DNA of 64,000 nt from JAENVU01 sp046598395 (GCA_046598395.1 JBKJIQ010000027.1:1-64000), one strand, 5' to 3'; shown: positions 7,554-16,128, counted from the first letter of the stretch. The notes: a model not told the origin generated them from the sequence alone. A program made the numbers and translations.

Positions 7554-8375
7554 ATGGACGGCCTTGATCTCCCACAGGAGGAACTGCGCGAGCTGGCCGG
7601 GCAGGTGATCGACGCCGCAGGGAACCCCGATGAGCCGTTCGGGATGTATTTCTTCACGCCCGGCGAAGCCCAGTCAGCACTCGCTCGTTCGGTGGAACAT
7701 GAAGTCTTCGAACAGTGGTTCGGTAACTCGGAAGAATTGCTCGCGGCTGAGTACGACCGCTACGAAGGCGACACGCTGTTCTTCTCGGTGCTGGACCATC
7801 GCCGCCGACTGCCGGCGGGCATGTGTCGCGTCGGGTTGCCGTCGCATCGCCAGTGCAAGAGCTTCGATGACCTCGAGAAGATCTGGGGCGTGTCGATCAA
7901 CGAACTGCTCCCGGCATCAACCGCCGGTTGGGACGTCGCCGAGACCTGGGATTCGATGACCATCGCGGTTGCCGATGACTACCGGGGCAAAGCGACCGAC
8001 GGACTGATCTCGCTCGCGATCCTCCAGACCGGAACCCAGGCGATGCGACGCTCGGGACATCGATTTACCGTCGCCATCTTTGATACGAACGTGTTGGCGT
8101 TGTTACAGGCGATGATGGCGAACCCCTACCAGCAATTCCCTGGTATCGGGCCGCGTCGCTACCTGGACTCACCGGCGAGTCTGCCGGTGTATCTCGATCT
8201 CGATGACTGGGAACCGCGTCTCCTGACGGCAGATCCCGGCATGCACGAGTTGGTGTTTCACGGCAACGGCGTCGAGGGTGCGGTCCGCGGTCCTGCCTGG
8301 GCGACGCTGCTGCGAGCATGCGCGCTCGACCCGCAGCCGACCTCAACGGAAATCGCACACTCGTCGTCGTTGTAA
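7554..8375 (+). CDS. Uncharacterised protein with a GNAT-like acyltransferase core
   Basis: I do not recognise a named family for this 273-residue protein. The central part (WDSMTIAVADDYRGKATDGL, then ISLAILQTGTQAMRRSGHRF) resembles the GNAT core: strand, acetyl-CoA loop of the [QR]xxGx[GA] kind, then a helix. The N-terminal half (EVFEQWFGNSEELLAAEYDR...CRVGLPS) recalls the layout of autoinducer-synthase-like acyltransferases, where an early helix region precedes the GNAT strands. The AAGGAG at 7543-7548 sits five bases before the ATG. It stands alone between two unrelated genes. An acyl-transfer role is inference only. Confidence 0.5.
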   Translation: MDGLDLPQEELRELAGQVIDAAGNPDEPFGMYFFTPGEAQSALARSVEHEVFEQWFGNSEELLAAEYDRYEGDTLFFSVLDHRRRLPAGMCRVGLPSHRQCKSFDDLEKIWGVSINELLPASTAGWDVAETWDSMTIAVADDYRGKATDGLISLAILQTGTQAMRRSGHRFTVAIFDTNVLALLQAMMANPYQQFPGIGPRRYLDSPASLPVYLDLDDWEPRLLTADPGMHELVFHGNGVEGAVRGPAWATLLRACALDPQPTSTEIAHSSSL

Positions 8376-10727
8376 CTACGCGCCGCGCAACTGGCCAACC
8401 GAACGCAACCGCGCTCGGGGCCGTTTCGTCAGGCGGTCGATGACCGCGGGGATCTCAGCGACCGGCATCGGCCGTGAGTACAGGTAGCCCTGTGCCACCC
8501 TGCATCCGAGCTCACGAAGTCGCTCGGCTTGGCCCTCGGTCTCGACGCCTTCGGCCACGGTCGCGACGCCGAGAGCTTCGGCCATCGCCACGATCGCGGC
8601 GACGAGGGTGGTGTCGGAGGAGTCGTCATTCTCCAGGTCGATGATGAAGGCGCGGTCGATCTTGACGGTGTCGACGGGGAAGCGCCGCAGATAGGCGAGT
8701 GACGAGTAGCCGGTCCCGAAGTCGTCGATCGCAAGGTGAACGCCGAGCGCCTTGAGTCGGCCGAGGAACTCCGCTCCCATGGCGGGGTTCTCCATGAGCG
8801 CGCTCTCGGTGAGTTCGAGCGTGAGCGCGCTGCGAGGGAGTCCTGAGTCGGAGAGCGCCCGCTGGACCCTGGCGACGATGTTGTGATCCCGGAGTTGGCG
8901 CGCGGATACGTTGACGGACATGGTCATCGCGTCGCCACCCGGCAGTTCCGACCGCCATGCTTGCATCTGGATCGAGGCCGTTTCGAGCACCCATCCGCCG
9001 ATGTCGACGATGAGGCCGGTTTCTTCCGCGACCGGGATGAACGAGAGCGGCGAGATCATCCCCCAAGCGGGATGATTCCAACGGATGAGCGCCTCGAAAC
9101 CGCAGACTCGTCCGGACACAATGTCGACGACTGGTTGGTAATGAAGCTCGAGTTCGTGGCGGTCCAGCGCGTGGTGGAGGTCGCGTTCGAGGTCGAGGCG
9201 TTGTGAGACGCGGTCCCGCATCGAGGTATCGAAGATCGCAACCGCGTTGCGCCCGGATTCCTTGGCTTGATACATAGCAGTATCGGCCTCTCGGATCATC
9301 GATTCTGCATCGGCTGCTCGGTCGGTTCCATCCGCGACTGCGACGCCGATACTCGCCGATGAGGCGAGCTCGGCACCGTGCACGTTGAACGGTGTGAAGA
9401 ATAATTTCCGCGTGTGATCGGCGAGTTCCATGGCCTCGATCTCGGTCGCCAACTCCGACGCGACGATGACGAACTCATCGCCTCCGATGCGAGCGACGAG
9501 GTCAGTCGGGCGGGTCCCGGTACGGAGCCGTTCTGCCACCGCAATCAGGAACTCGTCACCCAGGGTGTGGCCGTGGCTGTCGTTGATGAGCTTGAACCGA
9601 TCGACATCGAGAAACAGCACGGCGACTCGCGTGTTGTTCGTGCGAGACCGTGCGAACGCAGCCGCTAAATACTCATGGACGTAGGCCCGGTTGGGCAGGC
9701 CGGTGAGCGTGTCGTGGGTCGCCTGGTGGACGAGGCGCTCTTCCGAGCGGGCGTGGGCCCGGACCGCACGGAACAGGCGGAAGATGGCAGCAGTGGTGAG
9801 TGAGAGGACGATGATCGCCAACGTGATCCGGTCGCCAACGGGCGCGTCAACGCGCGTCACGGTGATCAGCCCGGGGATGCCGAGTGCGACCGCCACGATG
9901 ACGAGCCGACCGAGCCCTGGCGCGGTCTCGGTGGCGGACGCCGCCGTGGTGATGCTCCGCACCGATGGGTGGAGCACCGCGACGCTCAGCAAGAGGCACC
10001 CGAGCGCGTACGGAAGGTCAATCAGTGTGGCCGGGATCACCCATGCGTGGGTCTCGACGAGCATGTACACGACGTCGCCCATCAGGACCATGAGCATCGA
10101 CGCCAGAAAGAGGGTGTTCGCGACAGTCCGTCGCGTGCCCGCGGTGAACGCGATGCTCGCGGTGAGCGCTACCAGGAACACCGACAACGTCGGATACACG
10201 GCCAAGACCATGCGAACCGAGAGGGGTGAGTGCCGCACGAGCGAGGGATTGACGACGAAGAGCCAGCCGATGGTCAACATCGCGAGCGCCGCGACCGCGG
10301 CATCGAGCATGGTGTCGATCTCGTTCTCGCGCCCATGTTGGCGCGAGCGGATAATCCCGAAGAACCCGACCGCGGCGATGACGTATCCGGGAATCGTGAT
10401 GAGATCGGGGATGAGCGATCGTTGACCGCTCAGGTCACCCAGGGTGTTAAAGGAGATGCGCGTCACGCCGCCGATGAAAAACAAGGAAAGGCCGACAACG
10501 ATGAGGAACCACGGCGAGCGAACGGAGAGTTCGAAGCGCTTGATCGCGTAGAGGATCGACCCAATGGTGAGAATGCTGAGGGCCGGGAACGTGATCGCAC
10601 CAAGGGGCCCCAGAACACCGAATGCTTGCGCGACAATCCACAGCGCGCCAGCCCCACCTACGGTCAGCGCGAGGCGCGCCGACTCGTGCGGGGATCGCAC
10701 GGCCGGAGCCGTCGCGGTCGTCGCCAT
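8376..10727 (-). CDS. Membrane GGDEF/EAL protein (cyclic-di-GMP synthesis and breakdown)
   Basis: The 783-residue protein begins with about 330 residues of hydrophobic segments, eight or more predicted membrane helices, as a sensory module. A GGDEF domain follows (HDTLTGLPNR, then VARIGGDEFVIV) with intact GGDEF and an RPTD inhibitory site just before it. An EAL domain closes the protein (FEALIRWNHP, LELTES, DDFGTGYSS, TVKIDRAF, VAEGVET), with the metal-binding and catalytic residues present. Both activities may therefore work. I chose the ATG at 10727, which has GAGGAAC just upstream; a longer frame to 10850 would run into galK. Confidence 0.9.
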   Translation of the reverse strand: MATTATAPAVRSPHESARLALTVGGAGALWIVAQAFGVLGPLGAITFPALSILTIGSILYAIKRFELSVRSPWFLIVVGLSLFFIGGVTRISFNTLGDLSGQRSLIPDLITIPGYVIAAVGFFGIIRSRQHGRENEIDTMLDAAVAALAMLTIGWLFVVNPSLVRHSPLSVRMVLAVYPTLSVFLVALTASIAFTAGTRRTVANTLFLASMLMVLMGDVVYMLVETHAWVIPATLIDLPYALGCLLLSVAVLHPSVRSITTAASATETAPGLGRLVIVAVALGIPGLITVTRVDAPVGDRITLAIIVLSLTTAAIFRLFRAVRAHARSEERLVHQATHDTLTGLPNRAYVHEYLAAAFARSRTNNTRVAVLFLDVDRFKLINDSHGHTLGDEFLIAVAERLRTGTRPTDLVARIGGDEFVIVASELATEIEAMELADHTRKLFFTPFNVHGAELASSASIGVAVADGTDRAADAESMIREADTAMYQAKESGRNAVAIFDTSMRDRVSQRLDLERDLHHALDRHELELHYQPVVDIVSGRVCGFEALIRWNHPAWGMISPLSFIPVAEETGLIVDIGGWVLETASIQMQAWRSELPGGDAMTMSVNVSARQLRDHNIVARVQRALSDSGLPRSALTLELTESALMENPAMGAEFLGRLKALGVHLAIDDFGTGYSSLAYLRRFPVDTVKIDRAFIIDLENDDSSDTTLVAAIVAMAEALGVATVAEGVETEGQAERLRELGCRVAQGYLYSRPMPVAEIPAVIDRLTKRPRARLRSVGQLRGA

Positions 10728-10824
10728 GTTCCTCGTTTCGGAAGAGTGCTCGCGAGTCCGATTGGACTCCTCGAAACAAACATCGGCGCCCTCTGGCTGC
10801 GCCTTGAGGGCGGCACTGCATGGT

Positions 10825-11898
10825 TCAGGTGAGGCGAGACGCTCCGTCAACGGCTTGAGCGACGAACCCCGTGGGATATCGACCGGTTTGGTTCTCGTAA
10901 GCGATCAGCGTGGCGGGAAGGCAGGCGTGTGCGAGTTCGGCGGGTACGAGCCCGAGCACGCAACCTCCGAAGCCGGCGCCCGTGAGCCGGGCTCCGGCCG
11001 CGCCGTGGCCCACGAGCAGCTCCACCAGGAGGTCCAACTCGGGAGTGGACACCCGAAAATCGTCTCGCAGGCTGGCATGTCCGGCGAGGAGAATCGGGCC
11101 GAGACGGTCGAGCTCACCGGCGCGGAGCGCCGCGACGAAGTCCAACACCCGTGCGTTTTCGCTCACCACATGGCGGGCGATCGGATCGTCGGCTACCTGG
11201 TCGGCCGTTGCGTCGCGAAGGGCGACAATGCCGAGCCGGGCGGCGGCTGCCTCGCACGCGGCCCGACGTTGCCCGTATTCGGAATCCGCGAGCTCGCGAG
11301 GAAGTCCGGAGTGGACCACCAGAATTCGCAGCGAGTCGGGAATCGGCACCGGCTCGACGGCAAGGGATCGGCAATCGAGGAGCAGCGCATGGCCCGCCTG
11401 TCCGAACAGCGAGGCCATTTGGTCGAGCAGACCACCGGGGACTCCGGTCGCGTGCACCTCGGCCGCGAGTGCGAGTTTCGCGATTTCTCGACGATCAGCG
11501 CGCTCCGGGGCGTCCGATGGGAGCAGGCTGAGGACGAGCGCAATCGAAAGTGCGGAAGATGACGACAACCCAGAACCGGCAGGGACGGTGGAGTTGATGT
11601 CGAGATCGGCGCCCGTCACCGTGTGCCCGCGGTCGACGAGGACGTGGACCGCGCCCGCGACGAACTTTCCCCACGGTGCGGACGAGTTGGTGGGTTGCGC
11701 GGTTGTGGTTGCAACCTCTACGGCCCCCGCGAGTTGGTGTGACGTGGCGCGGACCGCGTGGGAATCGGTGGCAACGATCGTGATGCGACACTCACGGTCA
11801 ATCGCGACGGGAAGACAGAAACCGTGCGAATAGTCGGTGTGCTCGCCAATCAGGTTGACGCGGCCAGGCGCCCGCACAGTATGGATCGGGTTCACCAT
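10825..11898 (-). CDS. galK: Galactokinase
   Basis: This 357-residue GHMP kinase phosphorylates galactose at C1 in the Leloir pathway. APGRVNLIGEHTDYSHGF at the start is the galactokinase signature with the sugar-binding residues, and PAGSGLSSSSALSIAL is the ATP-binding loop. RLTGAGFGGCVLGLVP near the end is the third GHMP motif. Length is slightly shorter than the usual 380 or so residues but no motif is missing. galT lies about 900 bases away on the same strand, separated by an unrelated gene on the other strand. Confidence 0.93.
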   Translation of the reverse strand: MVNPIHTVRAPGRVNLIGEHTDYSHGFCLPVAIDRECRITIVATDSHAVRATSHQLAGAVEVATTTAQPTNSSAPWGKFVAGAVHVLVDRGHTVTGADLDINSTVPAGSGLSSSSALSIALVLSLLPSDAPERADRREIAKLALAAEVHATGVPGGLLDQMASLFGQAGHALLLDCRSLAVEPVPIPDSLRILVVHSGLPRELADSEYGQRRAACEAAAARLGIVALRDATADQVADDPIARHVVSENARVLDFVAALRAGELDRLGPILLAGHASLRDDFRVSTPELDLLVELLVGHGAAGARLTGAGFGGCVLGLVPAELAHACLPATLIAYENQTGRYPTGFVAQAVDGASRLT

Positions 11899-11932
11899 GA
11901 AAGTCGTCCTTCATCTCGCCGCGATGGCGGAC

Positions 11933-11938
11933 GATACT
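11933..11938 (+). promoter_or_regulatory. Candidate -10 box (GATACT)
   Basis: GATACT lies six bases before the ATG at 11945, with TTCATC 17 bases further upstream (11910-11915) as a weak -35. It fits the leaderless pattern seen elsewhere. Confidence 0.4.
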
Positions 11939-11944
11939 GGGGGC

Positions 11945-12805
11945 ATGGGACGCATCAAACGATCGATCGAACTCGCCAAGGCCAGTTGGGCGGTGCTCAA
12001 GTCGGAACGGTCGCTCGCGATGTTCCCGATCTTTGGTGCGCTGGCTTCGGTGGTCGTGGTGTTGGTGTTGGCCGCGATCGGTTGGTTCACTCTGGGGAAG
12101 ACCGGCACCGATAGCAACGAGACGTATACCGCCAGCGTGGCGACGTATGTGGTCATCGGCATCGGATACCTGGGGGTCGCCTTCGCTCAGACGTACTTTC
12201 TTTGCGCGCTGGTCGTCGGCGCCAACGAACGACTCCAAGGTCGGGCTTCAACGATGAGCGAATCGTTAGCGGTGGCGTCGTCGCGAATCTCGCGGATCTT
12301 CGGGTGGTCCGTCGTGGTGGCCACTGTGTCGGTGATCCTGCGGGCGATTGAGGACCGCGCCGGATTCCTCGGACCGATCATCTCGGGACTGCTCGGAGCC
12401 GCGTTCAACATCCTCACCTTCCTCGCGGTACCGATCATCATGTTTGAAGACCTCGGTCCGGTGAATGCCCTCAAACGCTCCGGTGTGCTGTTCAAGCAAA
12501 CATGGGGAGAGAACCTTGCTGCGCAGGTTGGTATGAGTGCGCTGGGCATCATCGTCTTGCTTCCCGCGCTGTTGATCGGTGCCCTCGGCGTTGCGTCCGG
12601 GGTTGCGGTCGTCGGCGTCGTGTGTGTGGCAATCGCGGTGCTCATCATCATCGTCGGTCAGGTCTTGATCGCGGCGTTGAGCGGGATCTATCGGACTGCC
12701 CTGTACCGATACGCGGTGGACGGCCAGGTCCCGACCGCGTTCGCGTCGGTTGACTTCCAGAATGCCTTCGGGCCCAAGAAGAAGGTGGGCGTCTTCGGGC
12801 GCTGA
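11945..12805 (+). CDS. Polytopic membrane protein, resembles DUF6159
   Basis: The 286-residue protein opens MGRIKRSIELAKASWAVLKS, an amphipathic segment, followed by about six membrane helices (for example FGALASVVVVLVLAAIGWF, YVVIGIGYLGVAFAQTYFL, NILTFLAVPIIMFEDLGPV and GVVCVAIAVLIIIVGQVLIA). The opening and the FEDLGP motif in the fourth helix fit DUF6159-type or glycerophosphodiesterase-membrane-domain-like proteins, whose function is unknown. An in-frame ATG at 11924 is possible, but 11945 matches the family start and its -10 spacing. It sits between galK and galT on the opposite strand. Confidence 0.65.
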   Translation: MGRIKRSIELAKASWAVLKSERSLAMFPIFGALASVVVVLVLAAIGWFTLGKTGTDSNETYTASVATYVVIGIGYLGVAFAQTYFLCALVVGANERLQGRASTMSESLAVASSRISRIFGWSVVVATVSVILRAIEDRAGFLGPIISGLLGAAFNILTFLAVPIIMFEDLGPVNALKRSGVLFKQTWGENLAAQVGMSALGIIVLLPALLIGALGVASGVAVVGVVCVAIAVLIIIVGQVLIAALSGIYRTALYRYAVDGQVPTAFASVDFQNAFGPKKKVGVFGR

Positions 12806-12806
12806 T

Positions 12807-13739
12807 TCACACGGTTCGGAGTTGCTTCGCCGCGGCTTCCGGGCTGACGGGGTTCGAGAGCATCGCGCTGCCGACCTCGGCGGAAGCGATGTAACGCAGC
12901 ACGCCCGGGGAGCGGTGCATCGGCGCGAAGTGCACGTGGACGTGCACGCCTTGGTGGATCCACATGAGGTACGGCAACGGCTCGTCATATATGCAGTCGT
13001 ACCGACTCACGATGTCGACGAGCGCCGCGGCGAGATCGTCGCGACCGGCGGAGTCGAGCGCGGCCAGATCGTTCACGTGTCGGCGGGGCGCGAGCAGGGT
13101 GGCGAACGGATGGCCCGCCGCGAAGGGAACGTGGGTCACCCAATCGCCACCGTCGTAGATCACGCGATCCGTTGCTTCCACCTCGGCCGGGATGAGCGTG
13201 CACAACGGACAGCCGTGGGCTTGCGCGACTTCGGCCTCGCGGGCGGGGAGGGGCGGAATCGCGGGGAAGCCGTAGATCTGACCGTGCGGGTGCGGAATCG
13301 TCGCACCGACTTCGGCACCGCGATTCTCGAAGACGAGGACGTATTCGATCTCGGCGCGCGCCATGAGTTCGGTGGTGCGGTCGGCCCACAGGTCGATCAC
13401 GGCTCGGACGCCCGCGACCCCGATGGTGGCCAACGAGCCGGTGTGCTCCGGGGTATAGAGCACCACCTCGGCCGCCCCGCATGCTCGCAACCTGAGGAAG
13501 TGAGCGGCGGGGTCGGGAACTGCGAGATCGATCTCGGGACCAGGTACCAGCGGCGGCCAACGGTTGGCGAAGGCGCGCACGGTGTACGGCTCCGGCGCTT
13601 CGATCCCGCCAACGCAGAAGGGGCAGCCGGCCGTCGGTTGGTTCGGGCGGTCTTGGCGGGCGCCGACAATTGCCACCCACTCTCTCGTGAGTGCATCAAG
13701 GCGCAACTCGTGGGCGTGGTTCGCGGTCGTCTCACTCAC
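12807..13739 (-). CDS. galT: Galactose-1-phosphate uridylyltransferase
   Basis: The 310-residue HIT-superfamily enzyme swaps UMP from UDP-glucose onto galactose-1-phosphate. The catalytic motif IPHPHGQIYG is visible near the middle, and CPFCVGG (N-terminal) and CPLC (later) look like zinc ligands. RAFANRWPPL matches the family strand that contacts the nucleotide. It overlaps the stop of the LLM oxidoreductase gene by four bases, so the two are translationally coupled. Together with galK it covers two Leloir steps; galE is not in the window. Confidence 0.92.
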   Translation of the reverse strand: MSETTANHAHELRLDALTREWVAIVGARQDRPNQPTAGCPFCVGGIEAPEPYTVRAFANRWPPLVPGPEIDLAVPDPAAHFLRLRACGAAEVVLYTPEHTGSLATIGVAGVRAVIDLWADRTTELMARAEIEYVLVFENRGAEVGATIPHPHGQIYGFPAIPPLPAREAEVAQAHGCPLCTLIPAEVEATDRVIYDGGDWVTHVPFAAGHPFATLLAPRRHVNDLAALDSAGRDDLAAALVDIVSRYDCIYDEPLPYLMWIHQGVHVHVHFAPMHRSPGVLRYIASAEVGSAMLSNPVSPEAAAKQLRTV

Positions 13740-14632
13740 AAGTGGGGGAGGACCTCGGACGCGAACATGTCGAGGCCGTCGAGATCGAAGGGTGCGCGCA
13801 TTGCGAGGATGAGCCAGTCGGCACCCGCGTCCCGGTAGGCGCCGACCCGATCCACAATTTCGTGCACGCTTCCTTGCAACACGCCGGACCCCACGAACTT
13901 CGCCATCGCACCGAACTGCGCCTCGAGGTCACCGGGCCGCATTGCGATGCCCACGTTGATTGCCCGTTCGATCGTGGCCGGGTCACGCCCGACGGCATCG
14001 CAGTGGTGGTTCAGCACGTCGACTTTGTGGGCGAACGCATCAGGTGCAATGAACGGCACGTTCCAGCCGTCGGCATGTTCGGCTGCAATGCGCAGGGTGA
14101 CCTTCTCGCCGCCGCCTCCAATCCAGATGGGTAAACGTTCCTGAAGTGGCTTTGGCTCGCACTGCGCGTTGCGCATAGTGAAGAACTCGCCGTCGAAGTT
14201 GGTGTGTTGTTGGGTGAGCAATCCGCGCACGCACTGGATGGCTTCGTTCACCTGACGGAGCCGCACCCCCGCGGACGGAAACGGGATGCCGTAGACCTCG
14301 TACTCGTTGGCCATCCAACCGCCGCCCAGACCGAGGGTGATGCGGCCTTGCGCGATTTGGTCGAGCGTGGCCATCGCGTTCGCAATCACCGCGGGATGGC
14401 GATAGCCGACCGAATACACGAGACTCCCGCAACGAACCTTCTCCGTGGTCGCGGCCAGCGCCGCGTGGCTCGCCACCGCCTCGAGGCAATGCGGGTTGCC
14501 GGTGGCGTCGGCCGAGTAGAAGTGATCCCAGATCGAAATCCATTCGAACCCGTGGCTTTCAATGCGCCGCCACAGAGATTGCAGCTCCGCAATGGTGGTG
14601 TTCTGAAGGCCGGTGTGTACTCCGAATCGCAC
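13736..14632 (-). CDS. LLM-class F420-dependent oxidoreductase (luciferase-like)
   Basis: This 298-residue TIM-barrel protein shows the family pattern: FEWISIWDHFYSAD, then LAATTEKVRCGSLVYSVGYRHPAVIA, TLDQIAQGRITLGLGGGWMANE, and LPIWIGGGGEKVTLRIAAEHADGWN. These enzymes in actinobacteria usually use coenzyme F420; the substrate is unknown. The frame extends upstream to 15298 but the family sequence begins VRFGVHTGLQ. The GTG at 14632 is the best start, eight bases after a minus-strand TAGAGT. The gene lies upstream of galT with a four-base overlap. Confidence 0.85.
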   Translation of the reverse strand: MRFGVHTGLQNTTIAELQSLWRRIESHGFEWISIWDHFYSADATGNPHCLEAVASHAALAATTEKVRCGSLVYSVGYRHPAVIANAMATLDQIAQGRITLGLGGGWMANEYEVYGIPFPSAGVRLRQVNEAIQCVRGLLTQQHTNFDGEFFTMRNAQCEPKPLQERLPIWIGGGGEKVTLRIAAEHADGWNVPFIAPDAFAHKVDVLNHHCDAVGRDPATIERAINVGIAMRPGDLEAQFGAMAKFVGSGVLQGSVHEIVDRVGAYRDAGADWLILAMRAPFDLDGLDMFASEVLPHL

Positions 14633-14640
14633 GGGATCGG

Positions 14641-14646
14641 ACTCTA
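14641..14646 (-). promoter_or_regulatory. Candidate -10 box for the LLM oxidoreductase/galT pair
   Basis: Minus-strand TAGAGT followed by eight bases and the GTG start at 14632, in line with leaderless starts elsewhere. Confidence 0.35.
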
Positions 14647-14659
14647 TCGGTGCGTTGTC

Positions 14660-14777
14660 GACGTTTGGAGTCCGTGCGTCGGCTCGTCCGGGCCTCAACG
14701 GCCCGTGAGCGTAGCGATCGAGAGTGGGAAGCCGGTTCGGCAGTTCGACGACGCTTGGAGTCCGTGCGTCGGCTCGT
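14660..14777. repeat. 28-base direct repeat, period 90, in a divergent promoter region
   Basis: Bases 14660-14687 recur at 14750-14777 with one mismatch (T/C at the fifth position). The block between them (14688-14749) contains a GC-rich segment related to the repeats at 15.7 kb and 33.35 kb. The second copy ends exactly where the candidate PAC2 promoter begins and supplies a TTGGAG that could serve as its -35. Confidence 0.8.
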
Positions 14778-14782
14778 AAGGT
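14777..14782 (+). promoter_or_regulatory. Candidate -10 box for the PAC2 gene
   Basis: TAAGGT six bases before the ATG at 14789, with TTGGAG (14755-14760) 16 bases further upstream inside the direct repeat. Confidence 0.45.
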
Positions 14783-14788
14783 GGCTGG

Positions 14789-15616
14789 ATGCTGGCGATC
14801 GAGCAATGGCCCGAGTTGCACGACCCCGTGATGATCGTCTCGTTCACGGGGTGGGTCGACGGTGGACTCGCCGGCGCGGGTGCCGCGGCGGTGCTGCTGG
14901 AGCAGCTGCAGTCGTCGCGCACGTGCGCAACCTTGGACCTCGCCGACACCGTCGATCTCCAACAGACTCGCCCCACCGTGAGCCTCGTTGAGGGAGAAGT
15001 GCGGCGGGTGCACTGGCCCACGGTCGAGTTTGTGGCCGGAGTTGCCGGGCGCGATGTGTTGGTGGTCACCGGACCCGAACCATCGGTGCGATGGAAGGCA
15101 GTGGTCGACGAGATCGTCGGTTTCGCGATCTCGGTTGGCGTCACCCAGTGTGTGACGCTCGGGGGAATGCCGTCGCCGGTTTCGCATCGTCGGCCGATCT
15201 CGGTATTGGCCACCGCGTCGAGCCGATCCGTTGCGCAGGAATCGGGCGCGATGCGCGGTGATTATCTCGGTCCCACTGGGATCCAAACCGTGCTGCAAGT
15301 TGCGCTGGGCGCGGCGGGCATTCCGACCGTGGGCCTATGGGCGCAAGTGCCGCATTACGTGGCCGGAACGCCGTCGCCGCCCGCGATTCGCGCAATCCTG
15401 GACCGGATGCGGGAGTTGACTCGGCTCGATGTTGACCTACGCGCCCTCGATGACCAGGCCGACGCCTACGCCGAGCAGGTGGAGTCCGGACTCGCGGACC
15501 GTCCTGATGTGGCCGCGTTGGTGCGTCAGCTCGAAGAGGTGGGCGGCGCCGAAGAACTTCCCTCCGGCGATGACCTCGCCCGTGAGATCGAGCGATTCCT
15601 GCGCGACGAGAGTTAG
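14789..15616 (+). CDS. PAC2-family protein
   Basis: The 275-residue protein matches actinobacterial PAC2 (proteasome assembly chaperone 2-like) proteins: PVMIVSFTGWVDGGLAGAGA at the start, the middle strand DVLVVTGPEPSVRW, and the glycine-rich VTLGGMPSPVSHRRP. A helical C-terminal part (RMRELTRLDVDLRALDDQAD) completes the family. These proteins are common in actinobacteria but their function is not established; the name derives from a eukaryotic assembly factor. No proteasome gene is nearby. The start has a leaderless-type -10 box six bases upstream. Confidence 0.85.
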   Translation: MLAIEQWPELHDPVMIVSFTGWVDGGLAGAGAAAVLLEQLQSSRTCATLDLADTVDLQQTRPTVSLVEGEVRRVHWPTVEFVAGVAGRDVLVVTGPEPSVRWKAVVDEIVGFAISVGVTQCVTLGGMPSPVSHRRPISVLATASSRSVAQESGAMRGDYLGPTGIQTVLQVALGAAGIPTVGLWAQVPHYVAGTPSPPAIRAILDRMRELTRLDVDLRALDDQADAYAEQVESGLADRPDVAALVRQLEEVGGAEELPSGDDLAREIERFLRDES

Positions 15617-15693
15617 CCCTTCACCAGATGGACTGGACCGGCGGGTCGGACGGGCTCCGGGCCTGACGGTAACCTCGCACGTTTGCCGTCGAC

Positions 15694-15802
15694 GGGGGAA
15701 TGACGTGAGTGAGGCGTTGACGGCGATGTACCGGGTACGCGTTCGCCGAGCGAGGCCCGACCGGCCCGGGCCGCAGGCCCAAGAGGGGGAATGACGTGAG
15801 TG
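15694..15802. repeat. 18-base direct repeat, period 91, duplicating a ribosome binding site and GTG
   Basis: Bases 15694-15711 and 15785-15802 are identical. Each carries GGGGGAA, then GTG AGT. Between them (15741-15790) lies a GC-rich core related to the 33.35 kb repeat. The layout looks like an inserted unit of about 73 bases flanked by a duplicated target. The downstream gene uses the second copy, and a small open frame uses the first. Confidence 0.8.
15705..15794 (+). CDS. 29-codon leader open frame made by the repeat
   Basis: GTG at 15705 opens a 29-residue frame (begins MSEALTAMYRV, ends PQAQEGE) that stops with TGA at 15792-15794, one base before the GTG of the monooxygenase gene. It has a good GGGGGAA site and a candidate TAACCT -10 at 15670-15675. 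The coding content is the GC-rich repeat core, so the peptide may have no function beyond coupling translation to the next gene. Confidence 0.4.
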   Translation: MSEALTAMYRVRVRRARPDRPGPQAQEGE

Positions 15803-16128
15803 TCGTCAAGATCAATGCGATCACCGTGCCGAAGGATCGTGCCGACGTACTCGTCGAGCGATTTGCGGCCCGCGCCGGCGAGGTCAGCACGTCGCCCGGC
15901 TTCGAAATGTTCGAACTCCTGCGCCCGACCGATGACAAGGACACGTTCCTCGTCTACACGCGCTGGGCGAGCGAAGCGGATTTTCAGGCATGGATGGCGA
16001 GCGCCGCGTTCGGCGAGGGGCACAAGCAGCACACGGGTGACGGCCCCGTGAGTACCGGCGCCGAGATGTGGCAGTTCGACGTCGTGCAGCACGAAGACGC
16101 GCCGACGTCGCAGAAGAAGACCAGATGA
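15796..16128 (+). CDS. MhuD/IsdG-like heme-degrading or antibiotic-biosynthesis-type monooxygenase
   Basis: The 110-residue ferredoxin-like-fold protein opens MSVVKINAITVP, as mycobacterial MhuD does. It retains N7, SPGFEMFELLRP and W66 (DFQAW) at the MhuD positions, with a histidine at 76 that could bind heme iron in place of MhuD H75. MhuD opens the heme ring and frees iron. The catalytic Asn and Trp are in place, so heme degradation is the best guess; a more general ABM oxygenase is possible. It is preceded by a 29-codon leader and overlaps the acyl-CoA ligase start by four bases. Confidence 0.7.
   Translation: MSVVKINAITVPKDRADVLVERFAARAGEVSTSPGFEMFELLRPTDDKDTFLVYTRWASEADFQAWMASAAFGEGHKQHTGDGPVSTGAEMWQFDVVQHEDAPTSQKKTR

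Noticed and set aside
14660..14777. CRISPR-like spaced repeats
   Set aside because: Only two copies 90 bases apart, with a related GC-rich repeat core between them instead of a spacer.
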